DNA of 64,000 bases from Rhizobium oryziradicis. GTDB lineage: Bacteria > Pseudomonadota > Alphaproteobacteria > Rhizobiales > Rhizobiaceae. Shown one piece after another: positions 8,510 through 17,468 of the stretch (positions within the stretch are counted from its first letter, which is position 1; every line of letters starts with the position of its first letter). Under the pieces are notes generated by a model. It made no database searches, was not told where the DNA came from, and saw only the letters and a list, made by a program, of their open reading frames with translations. A program made the position numbers and the translations under genes. The DNA is taken from positions 1 to 64,000 of the forward strand of contig NZ_MKIM01000033.1 of the NCBI RefSeq assembly GCF_001939045.1, in the 5' to 3' direction.

Positions 8510-9658
8510 ATGATTGCTCTTTCGTCAGAGAAACTTCAAGAGGCCGTTCGCTGGCGGCATCATCTGCATGCCCATCCTGAGCTCGGTTTTCAGGAGACCG
8601 AAACGGCACGTTTCATTGCAGAACGGCTTTCCGAATGGGGTTATGCCGTTCGCACCGGCTACGGTCGCACCGGCGTTATTGGCACTCTGACAAAGGGAAG
8701 TTCGCGCAAGGTGCTGGGTATTCGCGCCGATATGGACGCGCTTCCCATCCTTGAGGAAACCGGAGTTGACCATGCCTCCAAGACCGCAGGGGTGATGCAT
8801 GCCTGTGGACACGATGGACATGTGACGGTGGCGCTCGCCGCAGCACGGGAGCTTGTCACCGAAACGTTTGACGGAACGGTTCATTTCATCTTCCAGCCGG
8901 CCGAAGAAAATGAGGGCGGTGCCCGCGCGATGGTCGAGGACGGCCTGTTTCGCGATTTTCCCATGGATGCAGTGCTGGGGATGCACAATTGGCCAGCCTT
9001 GCCGGTTGGCACTCTGGTTGCGCGTGATGATGACATGATGGCAGCTTTTGGCACATTCGAAGTGCGGGTTATTGGCCGTGGTGCCCATGGCGCGATGCCG
9101 CATGAGGGGGCCGATCCGCTTTTGGCCGCCTCCCAGATTGTCAGCGCGCTCAACACCATTGCCAGTCGCAATGTCTCGCCCTTAAAGGCCTCTGTCGTGT
9201 CGGTCACACAGATCCACGGCGGCGACGCCTGGAATGTGATCCCCGAACGTGCCATGATCCGCGGCACAACACGCTGGTTCGACGCCGATGTGGGTGATAC
9301 CTTGCAGGCAAGGATCGAGCAAACCGCCCGGTCCGTGGCCGAAGGGTTCGGATGCCGCGCCGAGATCGACTATCAGCGCCGCTATCCGGCAACGATCAAC
9401 AATGCCGCAATTGCAGCCATGGTCCGCGCAAGCGCTGCCGCCATAAACCTGAATGTGTTGGATGCAGCGCCATCGATGGCGGCGGAAGACTTCGCCTTCA
9501 TGCTCAACGAAACACCTGGCTGTTATTTCTGGCTGGGCGCTGCTCGGACCGGGGGTGACAATCCCGGCCTGCATTCGCCCCGCTTCGACTTCAACGATAC
9601 CGTCATTCCCGGCGCTGTCGAGATGTGGCGTTCGACAGCGATCAATTTCCTCGCATAG
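8510..9658 (+). CDS. M20 family amidohydrolase (N-acyl amino acid deacylase type)
   Basis: A 382-residue metallo-amidohydrolase of the hippurate hydrolase/IAA-amino-acid hydrolase branch. It cleaves amide-linked acyl groups from amino acids. Metal-binding and catalytic motifs are complete: RADMDALP (72-79), HACGHDGH (97-104), QPAEE with the catalytic Glu near 132, MHNWP, and the dimerisation-domain segment RGAHGAMPHEGADP. The start at 8510 has AGGA 8 bases upstream; the frame is open from 8405 but that extension lacks a ribosome-binding site. It follows the LysR gene and may deacylate an N-acyl amino acid linked to the serine acetyltransferase across the divergent promoter. Confidence 0.9.
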   Translation: MIALSSEKLQEAVRWRHHLHAHPELGFQETETARFIAERLSEWGYAVRTGYGRTGVIGTLTKGSSRKVLGIRADMDALPILEETGVDHASKTAGVMHACGHDGHVTVALAAARELVTETFDGTVHFIFQPAEENEGGARAMVEDGLFRDFPMDAVLGMHNWPALPVGTLVARDDDMMAAFGTFEVRVIGRGAHGAMPHEGADPLLAASQIVSALNTIASRNVSPLKASVVSVTQIHGGDAWNVIPERAMIRGTTRWFDADVGDTLQARIEQTARSVAEGFGCRAEIDYQRRYPATINNAAIAAMVRASAAAINLNVLDAAPSMAAEDFAFMLNETPGCYFWLGAARTGGDNPGLHSPRFDFNDTVIPGAVEMWRSTAINFLA

Positions 9659-9942
9659 GGCGAATATTCGAGATTTTGGACAAGCACCGCCATGGCAAGA
9701 CGGTCGAATATGGCTCTGCGCGGCAGATCATAGCGATACCAAACCAAGACTATACGCAAATCTTGCTCACCACCGTGCCGGATATGCGGATTGGCAGGCT
9801 CGATGAGAAGCTGAAAAAGCAGATCCTTTGTCCATGATGCCCCACGCATGACCCCGTTCGCGTTCCCTGTGACGATCCGATCATGGTGCACTGCGCTATA
9901 GCACTGGCCAGGCGGGAAATTCATTGACGAACTTATAAGATT
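9659..9942. other. Intergenic region, no gene seen
   Basis: Between the M20 gene and the palindromic operator of the UxuA-like gene I see no supported gene. Short frames on either strand lack ribosome-binding sites and family features. Confidence 0.5.
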
Positions 9943-9966
9943 CATAATATGACTCATATTATGAGT
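9943..9966. promoter_or_regulatory. Two overlapping palindromic operators upstream of the UxuA-like gene
   Basis: Two perfect inverted repeats overlap: one with 10-bp arms (CATAATATGA and TCATATTATG around a single C, 9943-9963) and one ACTCATA-T-TATGAGT (9952-9966). They end 18 bp before the UxuA-like start. The second is the best copy of a 15-bp motif also found at 17454 and 18294 around the GntR gene, so it is the likely binding site of that regulator. Confidence 0.65.
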
Positions 9967-9984
9967 TGAGGATAGGAGACATCG

Positions 9985-10947
9985 ATGTATCTTGGAACGC
10001 AGCTTCCGGCCCGCCATGATGATGATTATCGGGTTATGAAGCAGCTGGGCGTCAACCATGTGTCGGCCAACCCGGACGGTTCATGGCTCGATTGGGACCG
10101 TGAAACACTTGAAAAATTCCGCGACAAGCTTGAGACCTTTGGCCTGACGCTCGACATGTTGCTTTTGCCCATGCCGTCTTCACCGGTCGACACGCAGGAA
10201 TGCAAGGACATCCTGCTTGCAGGCCCATCGCGTGATCAGCAAATCGATTCCATCTGTAACCTGATTGAACAATGCGGTGCGGCGGGAATTGCGTCGGTGC
10301 GCTATAATTTCAACTATATCGGCATTCCGCGAACCCCTATGGAACCGGGCCGGGGCGGCTATATGGCCGAGGCCTTCCGCTGGGATCTGGTGGATGCAGA
10401 TGCAGAAGGCCCCGCCGGGGTATTGGCGGAAGAAACGATCTGGGAGCGTATAGACTATTTTCTGGCGCGCGTTGTTCGGGTCGCGGAGAGCGCCAATGTT
10501 CGTCTGGCCTGCCATCCACACGATCCGGCGACACCGCCGGGCTATATGGGCGTTACGCGTGTGCTCGGCACGGTGGACGGCATGAAACGCTTCGTTCAGA
10601 TGCATGAAAGCCCCATGCATGGCTTGAATTTTTGCATTGGCACATTGGGCGAAATGCTCGAAAACGTCAGCGATGCGCCCGACGTGACACGCTGGTTTGG
10701 CGAGCGCGGCAAAATTATGAACGTCCACTTCCGCAATATTGCCGGAAATCGCTATTCCTTCCGCGAGAGCTTTCCAGACGATGGCGATATCGATATGGCG
10801 AAGGTCATCGAGGTGCTGCGTGAAACCGGCTACCAATACATGGTGATGCCAGACCATGCGCCAACCCTTGCTGGTGAAAACCAGCAGCAGGTGGCTTTTG
10901 CCTATTGCTACGGCTATATCGCAGCCCTTTTGCAAAGCCGGACCTGA
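9985..10947 (+). CDS. uxuA: Mannonate dehydratase (UxuA-like)
   Basis: A 320-residue TIM-barrel enzyme resembling mannonate dehydratases, which convert D-mannonate to 2-keto-3-deoxygluconate in glucuronate breakdown. Visible family features are RLACHPHDPATPPGYMGVTR with likely metal-ligand His residues, LNFCIGTLGEM, the IMNVHFRNI strand and the VMPDHAP segment. It is shorter than enterobacterial UxuA (about 394 residues). GGATAGGAGAC provides a ribosome-binding site directly upstream. It is transcribed alone from a promoter carrying the overlapping palindromes at 9943-9966 and converges on the SMP-30 gene. Its placement with uronate dehydrogenase and KdgD supports a hexuronate role, although the oxidative pathway itself does not need UxuA. 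Confidence 0.8.
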   Translation: MYLGTQLPARHDDDYRVMKQLGVNHVSANPDGSWLDWDRETLEKFRDKLETFGLTLDMLLLPMPSSPVDTQECKDILLAGPSRDQQIDSICNLIEQCGAAGIASVRYNFNYIGIPRTPMEPGRGGYMAEAFRWDLVDADAEGPAGVLAEETIWERIDYFLARVVRVAESANVRLACHPHDPATPPGYMGVTRVLGTVDGMKRFVQMHESPMHGLNFCIGTLGEMLENVSDAPDVTRWFGERGKIMNVHFRNIAGNRYSFRESFPDDGDIDMAKVIEVLRETGYQYMVMPDHAPTLAGENQQQVAFAYCYGYIAALLQSRT

Positions 10948-10971
10948 GGTATTCTACAGAAGGAATGACGT

Positions 10972-11013
10972 TTTACAGCGCCGTGCACCATACAAGGTCA
11001 ACGGCGCTGTAAA
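10972..11013. repeat. Intergenic inverted repeat (TACAGCGCCG family)
   Basis: Perfect 13-bp arms, TTTACAGCGCCGT and ACGGCGCTGTAAA, flank a 16-base loop. The hairpin lies between the convergent UxuA-like and SMP-30 genes and could end transcripts from both sides. The TACAGCGCCG core recurs in the repeat at 60131-60178. Confidence 0.6.
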
Positions 11014-11149
11014 GCGCGGCGCATTGTATTGAATTGTATGAAACAGCGCTGTGAGCATTCCCCTGTGTGGGTCATCTTTCAACATTGGTAGTTGTATGAT
11101 GAATCCATCGGAGTTCAGCGAAAATAACGCGTTTTTGGCTATGCCACCT
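11014..11149. other. Rest of convergent gap, nothing further seen
   Basis: No gene or strong signal was found between the inverted repeat and the end of the SMP-30 gene. Confidence 0.4.
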
Positions 11150-12064
11150 TCAGCCAACACCCGGAATTGGCGAATGCCGAAATGCGGAGCAGAGAGGCTG
11201 CACGATTCCCTGAAAGGGCAATTCAACGGCGAATATATCGCCGCCAGTGCCGTTTTTCTCAAGGCTGGTGATATAGGCGGTTTTTAACTCGCGTCCGGCA
11301 AAACAGATATTGGTGGGATTGGACACAGGCACCGTGATCTCTGCATCGATCCTGCCTTCCGGCGTCAGTCGCAACACACGGCCGGAATCACTTGCGGCAA
11401 TCCAATAACACCCATCCACATCCATCGCCGCCCCATCAGGCCTTCCGCCGAGCGTTTTATAATCAGCGAACAGGGTGGGGTTGGTTCGCTCTCCCGTCTC
11501 GGGATCAAAGCGATAGCACGTCACTCCCACATTCGATATGTGAGAATCCGAGACATACATCCTGCGCCCGTCGGGGCTCCATGCAAGGCCGTTTTGCACG
11601 CGAAACTGTCCGCCGCGCGGTGTCACATCGCCGTCTCGCTCCAGCGAAAACAATTGACCCCAAGCGTCCGGCTCCGCAGGCGTTGGCGACAGCGAGCCAG
11701 ACCAGAAGCGCCCTGAAGGATCGCAAGCACCATCATTCATGCGCCAACCAATACCAAGCTTTGGGCCAAAACCAAAGGTAAAAACCGGGCCATCCCTGCT
11801 GAGTTCGAGGTGAGCAAACCCTCTTTCGGTGCCAGCGGCGAAATGACCGTCACAGGATGGCACAAGGCAGCCAATGGTGAAGGCGAGTGGAAAATCCGTG
11901 ACGCAGCCCGTTGAAATGTCGAGCTGAAACAGACGCCTTCCGACGATATCCACCCAATAGAGGCAAGCCTGCTCCGCGTGCCATACCGGGCTTTCCGCAA
12001 GAGCGGAGCGGGGCGTTGCCACCCGTTCAGCTTCGAAGCGGCGTATGGAGGCAGAATTGGTCAT
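11150..12064 (-). CDS. SMP-30/gluconolactonase family lactonase
   Basis: A 304-residue six-bladed beta-propeller lactonase. Expected metal-site features are visible: Glu in ALAESPVWH near residue 24, an Asn in RMNDGACDPSGRFW, NGLAWSPDGRRMYVSDS with the ligand Asn and Asp, and DVDGCYWIA. In this locus it would hydrolyse the aldarolactone produced by uronate dehydrogenase. The start codon overlaps the ugpC-like stop by four bases (ATGA), indicating translational coupling and the last position in the operon. The family also contains gluconolactonases and xylonolactonases; the aldarolactone assignment is from context. Confidence 0.85.
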   Translation of the reverse strand: MTNSASIRRFEAERVATPRSALAESPVWHAEQACLYWVDIVGRRLFQLDISTGCVTDFPLAFTIGCLVPSCDGHFAAGTERGFAHLELSRDGPVFTFGFGPKLGIGWRMNDGACDPSGRFWSGSLSPTPAEPDAWGQLFSLERDGDVTPRGGQFRVQNGLAWSPDGRRMYVSDSHISNVGVTCYRFDPETGERTNPTLFADYKTLGGRPDGAAMDVDGCYWIAASDSGRVLRLTPEGRIDAEITVPVSNPTNICFAGRELKTAYITSLEKNGTGGDIFAVELPFQGIVQPLCSAFRHSPIPGVG

Positions 12065-13146
12065 GGCTTGCGTGCAATCCGTTTTTCGCTTTTGCGGTCA
12101 AAAATCAACAGCTTTTCCGCATTCGGACGCAACGAAATCACTTCTCCGGGTTTCAAGCTGCTGCGCTGTTTTGAGGCCACGAAAACCTCACCCAATGGCG
12201 TATCGCAGATGACCGTGGTGTCCGAGCCTGTGGTTTCCACCGCCTTCACCTTGCCCGCGATTGCGCCCGCTTCGCCATTGTCCGTGATATCGAAATGCTC
12301 GGGACGAATGCCTGTCAGCACATCACGGCCACCTTCAACCGTGTAACCGTGCGGCAGGAGAATGCTGGAATTGCCACCTTCAAGCCGCAAGCTATCCGCG
12401 CTTTCGCCAATTTTGGCGGGCATCATGTTAATAGCTGGTGAGCCGATAAAGCCGGCCACGAAAACACTATCGGGCGTATCATAAAGCTCAAGCGGCTTGC
12501 CTGCTTGTTCTACGCGGCCATCGCGCAACACCACGATCTTTTGCCCCATGGTCATGGCTTCCACCTGATCATGCGTCACATAGACCGATGTTGTGCCGAG
12601 CCGACTGTGCAGATCACGGATCTCTCCGCGAACCTGCACGCGCAGTTTGGCGTCCAGGTTCGACAGTGGCTCATCGAACAGGAAGGCGCTTGGGTCGCGG
12701 ACGATCGCCCGGCCCATGGCAACGCGTTGACGCTGTCCGCCGGAGAGCTCGCGCGGCAACCGCTCCAGCAAGGCCTCCAATCCCAGCATTTGCGCAACCC
12801 GGTCGGTCTTTTCGATGATCTCTGCTTTGGGGCGGTGAGCCAGGCGCAGCGCAAAGCTCATGTTTTCCCGCACTGTCATTTGCGGATAGAGCGCATAACT
12901 TTGAAACACCATGGCAATGTCGCGCTGCTTGGCCGAAAGCCCGGTGACATCGCGCCCGCCAAATGTGATGGTGCCGTGTGACAAGGGTTCCAACCCCGCA
13001 ATGATGCGCAGGAGGGTTGATTTTCCCGATCCACTTGGCCCAATCAACACGCAAAACTCGCCTTCATCGATGTCCACGGACACGTCGCGGATAACGTCGA
13101 CTGCGCCGAAAGACTTCGAAACGTTATGGAGTGCGATACTGCTCAT
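12061..13146 (-). CDS. Sugar ABC transporter ATP-binding protein (UgpC/MalK-type)
   Basis: A 361-residue ATPase that energises the sugar importer encoded just upstream. It has Walker A GPSGSGKST, Q-loop FQSYALYPQMTV, signature LSGGQRQRVAMGRA, Walker B FLFDEPLSNLD and the switch His in YVTHDQVEAM, followed by an OB-fold TOBE-type C-terminal domain of about 110 residues, as in MalK/UgpC. It starts 32 bp after the second permease and its stop overlaps the SMP-30 start. The whole set is one operon with the KdgD gene, so the substrate is probably a hexuronate or oligouronide. Confidence 0.93.
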   Translation of the reverse strand: MSSIALHNVSKSFGAVDVIRDVSVDIDEGEFCVLIGPSGSGKSTLLRIIAGLEPLSHGTITFGGRDVTGLSAKQRDIAMVFQSYALYPQMTVRENMSFALRLAHRPKAEIIEKTDRVAQMLGLEALLERLPRELSGGQRQRVAMGRAIVRDPSAFLFDEPLSNLDAKLRVQVRGEIRDLHSRLGTTSVYVTHDQVEAMTMGQKIVVLRDGRVEQAGKPLELYDTPDSVFVAGFIGSPAINMMPAKIGESADSLRLEGGNSSILLPHGYTVEGGRDVLTGIRPEHFDITDNGEAGAIAGKVKAVETTGSDTTVICDTPLGEVFVASKQRSSLKPGEVISLRPNAEKLLIFDRKSEKRIARKP

Positions 13147-13178
13147 GCCTTTACCTCTTGGAGTTCACGCAACTGGCC

Positions 13179-14018
13179 TCAGCCCTTGACGGCGCCGGAC
13201 ATCAGCCCGCGATTGAACTGCTTTTGCAGCAACAGATAGACGATGACGCTTGGTGCCATTGCCAGCATTGTCGCTGCGATGAATACATTGGGACTGATCA
13301 ATTCATCGGCCTTTAACATGCCGAGAACCACAGGAACCGGATAGAGCGACTGGTCGTTGATGACGATCAGTGGCAAGAGATACTGGTCCCAGATCATGAT
13401 GAAGCCGAAGATAATCACGGTGCCCAGGGCCGGTTTAACCAGAGGCAGGATCACCTTGGTAAAAATTTGAAACTCATTGGCACCGTCAATCCGTGCGGCA
13501 TCCTCAAGCTCCTTTGGCACAGCGCGCATGAATTCAGTCAGCATGAAGATAGAAAAGGCCCAACCAACAACCGGCAGGATCATCGCCGCATAGGTGTTGT
13601 AAATAGAGGCATCGACAATCGGCAATTTGCCCTGGATGACCAGATAAAGCGGAATGGCAATCACCTCGTCGGGCAGCATCATCGTGCACAAAAACAGCAG
13701 GCTGACGATGGCGGCACCGGGGAATTTCTTGCGCGCCAGCGCATAGGCGGCCATGGCGCTGACAATGACCTGACATGTGGTGCCAACCACCACGACAATC
13801 AACGAGTTCATCAGGTAGCGCCAGACCTCATGATCAACCAGCGCTGTTTTGAAATTGGCAAGTGTTGGCTGTTCCGGCCAAAAGAACATTTGTCCCGGCT
13901 GGAGAACACGACCGCTGAACGCGCTCACCGCGATGCCCCAGAACGGTCCGACAAAAACAACAAGCACGACGGCGAAGAACAGGAGCCGCAAGGCCTTAAG
14001 AGAAAGCTGACGGGTCAT
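13179..14018 (-). CDS. Sugar ABC transporter permease (MalG-type)
   Basis: A 279-residue inner-membrane subunit with about six helices and the ATPase-docking loop ELEDAARIDGANEFQIFTKVILP (EAA motif) near the middle of the C-terminal half. The ATG at 14018 is used: AAGGA lies about 9 bases upstream and the start falls 4 bp after the stop of the partner permease. The ATG at 14036 would overlap that gene. Confidence 0.92.
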   Translation of the reverse strand: MTRQLSLKALRLLFFAVVLVVFVGPFWGIAVSAFSGRVLQPGQMFFWPEQPTLANFKTALVDHEVWRYLMNSLIVVVVGTTCQVIVSAMAAYALARKKFPGAAIVSLLFLCTMMLPDEVIAIPLYLVIQGKLPIVDASIYNTYAAMILPVVGWAFSIFMLTEFMRAVPKELEDAARIDGANEFQIFTKVILPLVKPALGTVIIFGFIMIWDQYLLPLIVINDQSLYPVPVVLGMLKADELISPNVFIAATMLAMAPSVIVYLLLQKQFNRGLMSGAVKG

Positions 14019-14022
14019 GGCG

Positions 14023-14955
14023 CTAGTCCTTTGCAATCCATGCCTTGAGCCGCAGATGGATCAGGGTCAGTAGGATGGTGAAAATCAGCAGCAGGAACGA
14101 CACGGCAGACGCATAGCCATAGTTGAACTCGTTGAAACCCGCCTTGTAAATATAGGTCATGATGGTTTCGGTCGAGCCAGCCGGTCCGCCGCCGGTGGTG
14201 GCATAGACCTCGGCAAAGACCCGAAAGCCGCGGATCAGGGACAGAATGATGACCACTGAAATGGCCGGGATGCTTCCCGGCAGCGTCACATGCAGGAGCT
14301 TGCGCCACCAGCCTGCACCATCCACGTCGGCGGCATCATAAAGCTCACGGTTGATACCTGCCAAGCCCGCGATGAAGATCATCATGTCGTAGGGCGTGTC
14401 CTTCCAGACTTCGAGCAGCACAAGCGTACCAAGAGCCTGATGCGGATCACTGAGAAAGCCTTGCGGGGCAATACCGAGATAGCCAATCAAGGTATTGACG
14501 ACACCGTAAGGCGCTGAATTGAAGATCAGTTGCCAGACCTGTGCCAAAACGGCGGCACTGGTGATGGCGGGCAGGAAGATTGCCGTGCGAATAATGCCGA
14601 GGTGGCGTGCCGGTCCTTCAAGGCCAAGTGCTAAGGCGAAGGCGAAAATAATTGAAAACACCAGCGAAAAGATGACGTAAATTGCCGTATGCCCAACGGC
14701 AATCGCCAAATCCTCGCTGGCGAAGGCGCGGGTAAAATTCGCGAACCCCACCCATTTGCTGGCGCTGTAAAATTGCACGTCGTAGAACGACATCTGCAAT
14801 CCGCTCAGCATCGGATAGAATTTAAACCAGGTGAAAATAATCAGCGCTGGCAGCAGAAACAGCCAAGGTGACAGGCTTTCGCGCGAAAACCGACCGCGTT
14901 TGCCAAATCTTGCATCTTGCGAAGACATAACCGGCTTGGGGGAGGTGTCTGGCAT
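14023..14955 (-). CDS. Sugar ABC transporter permease (MalF-type)
   Basis: A 310-residue permease. It has a cytoplasmic N-terminal tail of about 30 residues, then six helices, with the EAA loop ELYDAADVDGAGWWRKLLHV preceding TLPGSIP. The ATG at 14955 has GGAG five bases ahead; a GTG one codon earlier is less likely. It follows the binding-protein gene after 69 bp and forms a heterodimer with the next gene product. Confidence 0.92.
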   Translation of the reverse strand: MPDTSPKPVMSSQDARFGKRGRFSRESLSPWLFLLPALIIFTWFKFYPMLSGLQMSFYDVQFYSASKWVGFANFTRAFASEDLAIAVGHTAIYVIFSLVFSIIFAFALALGLEGPARHLGIIRTAIFLPAITSAAVLAQVWQLIFNSAPYGVVNTLIGYLGIAPQGFLSDPHQALGTLVLLEVWKDTPYDMMIFIAGLAGINRELYDAADVDGAGWWRKLLHVTLPGSIPAISVVIILSLIRGFRVFAEVYATTGGGPAGSTETIMTYIYKAGFNEFNYGYASAVSFLLLIFTILLTLIHLRLKAWIAKD

Positions 14956-15024
14956 CACGTCTCCATGTTCATAAAAAAGGGCCGCCGTCGGGCTATGCGA
15001 CGGCGCGCCCGGAGTTCAAATCGG

Positions 15025-16320
15025 TTATTTCGCAAGAACGCCTTGAGAGGCGAGGGTGGTGGCGATATCGGCATCCAGCTTTTTGAGACCTGCCGGAATA
15101 TCAGAGTTGCAATCGGCGAGGATCTTGTTGAAGCCATCGGCGATCAGCATGCGGAAGGGCTGCCAATCTGGAACGGCTGGCACATAATGGCTATGCTTGG
15201 CATAGGTTTCAGCAAACACATCCCAACGCGGGTCCTTGCGAACCTTTTGCAAGGATGGATCGTCGATCACAGGCAAGCGCACCATGGGCGGCAAGCCGTT
15301 ATCAACGGCCATACCGGTCAACTGTCCCTGAGGAGAAATCAGATATTCCGCAAACTTGCGCGCTGCATCAGCATGTTGGCTTCCCTTCATGAAATAGATG
15401 CTGGTGCCTTCTGCAAGCGATTCAGGACCGCCACCGGGACCGCTTGGTGGTGCAACCACCTCGAATTTGTCCTTGCCAGGCTGCGTATCATAAGCCGAAA
15501 TATTGTAAGGGCCGGTCAAATACATGCCGGTCTGACCAGACCGGAAAGCCGGATTCACATCTGCCGTGGTGGCATTGATTGCACCGGGCTGCGTTAGCCC
15601 TTCGCAGACCATGGAGCGCACGAATTTCATGGTTTCTGCACCGGCCTTGGAGGAAAGTGCGGGGACATAGCCGCCATTCTTTTCCTCTACGAACTGACCG
15701 CCAGCCTGCCAGAGAAAATTGCTGATGAACCAGGATGCGTAGCCGCGTGTGGTGGAGGCTGGCATGGTGAAGCCATAGGTGTCGTTCTTGCCGTTTCCGT
15801 CCGGATCCTTCTTGGTGAAGGCCTCGGCGACGTCATGAAGCTCCTGCCAGGTTGTCGGGGCTTTCAAGCCAAGCTTGTCCAGCCAATCCTTGCGGATGAA
15901 CAGGCCAAAGGATTGAGCCGACATGGGAACCGCATAATATTTGCCATCGTTGGACTGCGCGCTTTTCCACGCCGCTGGCAGCACTTTGTCGCCCCCCGTG
16001 ATGTCTTTCGGGTTAACCTCTTCAAGAATGCCGATCTTGAGAAGATTTCCCAATTGCCCTGAATCGTTGAGGACAAGATCTGGCAGGTCGTGGCCTGCCG
16101 CTGCGCGCACAACGCGCTGCTCGAAATCATTCATCGCCTTGTAGAGTTCGACTTTGATGCCGGTTTCCTTGGTGAATTGTGCGGCCATCTCCTCAAGGGT
16201 TTTGATGGATTCCGTTGTTTCGCGCGACCAGACCTTGATTGTCTCTGCGCTGGCCATCTGCGGGGCAATCAACAACCCCGCTGAAAGCGCAGTCATCGCT
16301 AAAAAATTCATCCTGCTCAT
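15025..16320 (-). CDS. Extracellular solute-binding protein of the uronate ABC transporter
   Basis: A 431-residue family 1 (MalE-like) binding protein. The N terminus MSRMNFLAMTALSAGLLIAP ends in an ASA/E signal-peptidase site, so it is exported to the periplasm. The mature protein starts with ETIKVWSRE and includes the family-typical GLFIRKDWLDKLGLKAPTTW and MYLTGPYNI segments. The ATG at 16320 is preceded by GGGAGG at 7-base spacing; the frame extends to 16395, but that part precedes the signal peptide. It follows the kdgD-like gene after 151 bp in the same orientation and is the first gene of the transporter set. Confidence 0.93.
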   Translation of the reverse strand: MSRMNFLAMTALSAGLLIAPQMASAETIKVWSRETTESIKTLEEMAAQFTKETGIKVELYKAMNDFEQRVVRAAAGHDLPDLVLNDSGQLGNLLKIGILEEVNPKDITGGDKVLPAAWKSAQSNDGKYYAVPMSAQSFGLFIRKDWLDKLGLKAPTTWQELHDVAEAFTKKDPDGNGKNDTYGFTMPASTTRGYASWFISNFLWQAGGQFVEEKNGGYVPALSSKAGAETMKFVRSMVCEGLTQPGAINATTADVNPAFRSGQTGMYLTGPYNISAYDTQPGKDKFEVVAPPSGPGGGPESLAEGTSIYFMKGSQHADAARKFAEYLISPQGQLTGMAVDNGLPPMVRLPVIDDPSLQKVRKDPRWDVFAETYAKHSHYVPAVPDWQPFRMLIADGFNKILADCNSDIPAGLKKLDADIATTLASQGVLAK

Positions 16321-16471
16321 TGCAATCCTCCCTGTTTTATTTTCCGGTATCATTGCGCGGACCATCCGGGTGACCTTCCCCGGATGTCTTCCCAAGGAAG
16401 ACTTGGCCTTCAGATGTGCAATGAGCCTCCCAGCTCGCTGGACCCGCGCGGCGTCAATCTCACACCGTGTT

Positions 16472-17389
16472 TCAGGCGGCCTTCTGGCGTTGGTAGGGCG
16501 CGATCAGCGCCTCCAACATGCCTTCTTCTTCCGCCGATAAATCGCAAAGAGGGCTGCGAACCGCGCCCGCATCAAACCCTATCAGCCGCACACCTGCCTT
16601 GATGGCCGCCACCGCATATCCTTTGCCGCGATTGCGAATGGCCATGAAAGGATAGAAGAATTCGTTCAAGATGCGCTCGCACTTGGACCGTTCACCGGCC
16701 CGCAATGCCTTGTAAAACTCAACGGCAAGCGCCGGGACGAAATTGAACACCGCCGAAGAATAAGTGGTGAAGCCCGCACCCAGATAGGCCTCCGCAAACA
16801 ATTCAGCCGTCGGCATGCCGCCGAGATAGGTCAAGCGATCACCCATTTTTGCCGAAACGTGGCGCACCAGACCGATATCACCGGTTCCGTCCTTAAATCC
16901 CACCAGATTGGGGCATTCGTCGCAAAGGCGCGCCAGTGTGTCGGGTTGCAAGATTGAATTGTCGCGATTGTAAACCATCACGCCAATGCCCACCGACTGA
17001 CAGACCCGCTTCACATGGTGATAGAGACCCGCCTGTGGCGCATCAATGAGGTAATGCGGCAAAAGCAGAATGCCGTCAGCACCGGCCTTTTCCACCGAGC
17101 GGGCGATGTCTACTGCAATCTCTGTTCCGTAGCCGCAGCCAGAAACAATGGCCGTGTTGCCCGCAGCTTCTTTCGCAGCCCTGACGATGTCTGGGATTTC
17201 GTTTGGTGTGAGCGAAAAAAACTCACCCGTTCCGCCTGCTGCGAAAAGCACCGGCGCATCATATCCCGACAGCCACTCTACATGACGCTGATAGCTGTCC
17301 TTTGCAAAAGCGCCCGACGTGTCGAAATGCGTCACGGGAAAAGATAAAAGCCCTGATCCCAGCGCTGTCTTGATGTCTTGCGGATGCAT
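16472..17389 (-). CDS. kdgD: 5-dehydro-4-deoxyglucarate dehydratase (KdgD)
   Basis: A 305-residue member of the DapA/N-acetylneuraminate lyase family. It converts 5-keto-4-deoxy-D-glucarate to alpha-ketoglutarate semialdehyde with loss of water and CO2, the final committed step of the oxidative uronate pathway. The N terminus PQDIKTALGSGLLSFPVTHF and the AAGGTGEFFSLTPNE segment match the KdgD subgroup closely. The Schiff-base Lys is in NLVGFKDGTGD and the catalytic Tyr in VMVYNRDN. It is the first gene after the GntR repressor, and a palindromic site lies 12-29 bp upstream of its start. Confidence 0.92.
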   Translation of the reverse strand: MHPQDIKTALGSGLLSFPVTHFDTSGAFAKDSYQRHVEWLSGYDAPVLFAAGGTGEFFSLTPNEIPDIVRAAKEAAGNTAIVSGCGYGTEIAVDIARSVEKAGADGILLLPHYLIDAPQAGLYHHVKRVCQSVGIGVMVYNRDNSILQPDTLARLCDECPNLVGFKDGTGDIGLVRHVSAKMGDRLTYLGGMPTAELFAEAYLGAGFTTYSSAVFNFVPALAVEFYKALRAGERSKCERILNEFFYPFMAIRNRGKGYAVAAIKAGVRLIGFDAGAVRSPLCDLSAEEEGMLEALIAPYQRQKAA

Positions 17390-17400
17390 TCAGTCGCCCT

Positions 17401-17418
17401 CTCAATTCCTGAATTGAG
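17401..17418. promoter_or_regulatory. Palindrome directly upstream of kdgD
   Basis: CTCAATTC and GAATTGAG are perfect 8-bp arms around a 2-base spacer, ending 12 bp before the kdgD start on the minus strand. It differs from the ACTCATA motif nearby and could be an operator or an mRNA leader structure. Confidence 0.45.
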
Positions 17419-17453
17419 ATAAATGCTAGCAGCTGATGGCAGGCGCGTCAACA

Positions 17454-17468
17454 ACTCATACTATAAAT
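17454..17468. promoter_or_regulatory. Copy of the uronate-regulon operator between gntR and kdgD
   Basis: ACTCATA-C-TATAAAT matches the perfect 15-bp site at 9952-9966 (ACTCATA-T-TATGAGT) in the whole left arm and 5 of 7 bases of the right arm. It overlaps the last bases of gntR and lies about 65 bp upstream of kdgD. Confidence 0.5.

Noticed and set aside
9523..10059. 178-codon minus-strand open frame across the M20-UxuA gap
   Set aside because: It overlaps two real genes and the operator, has no ribosome-binding site and matches no family I recognise.
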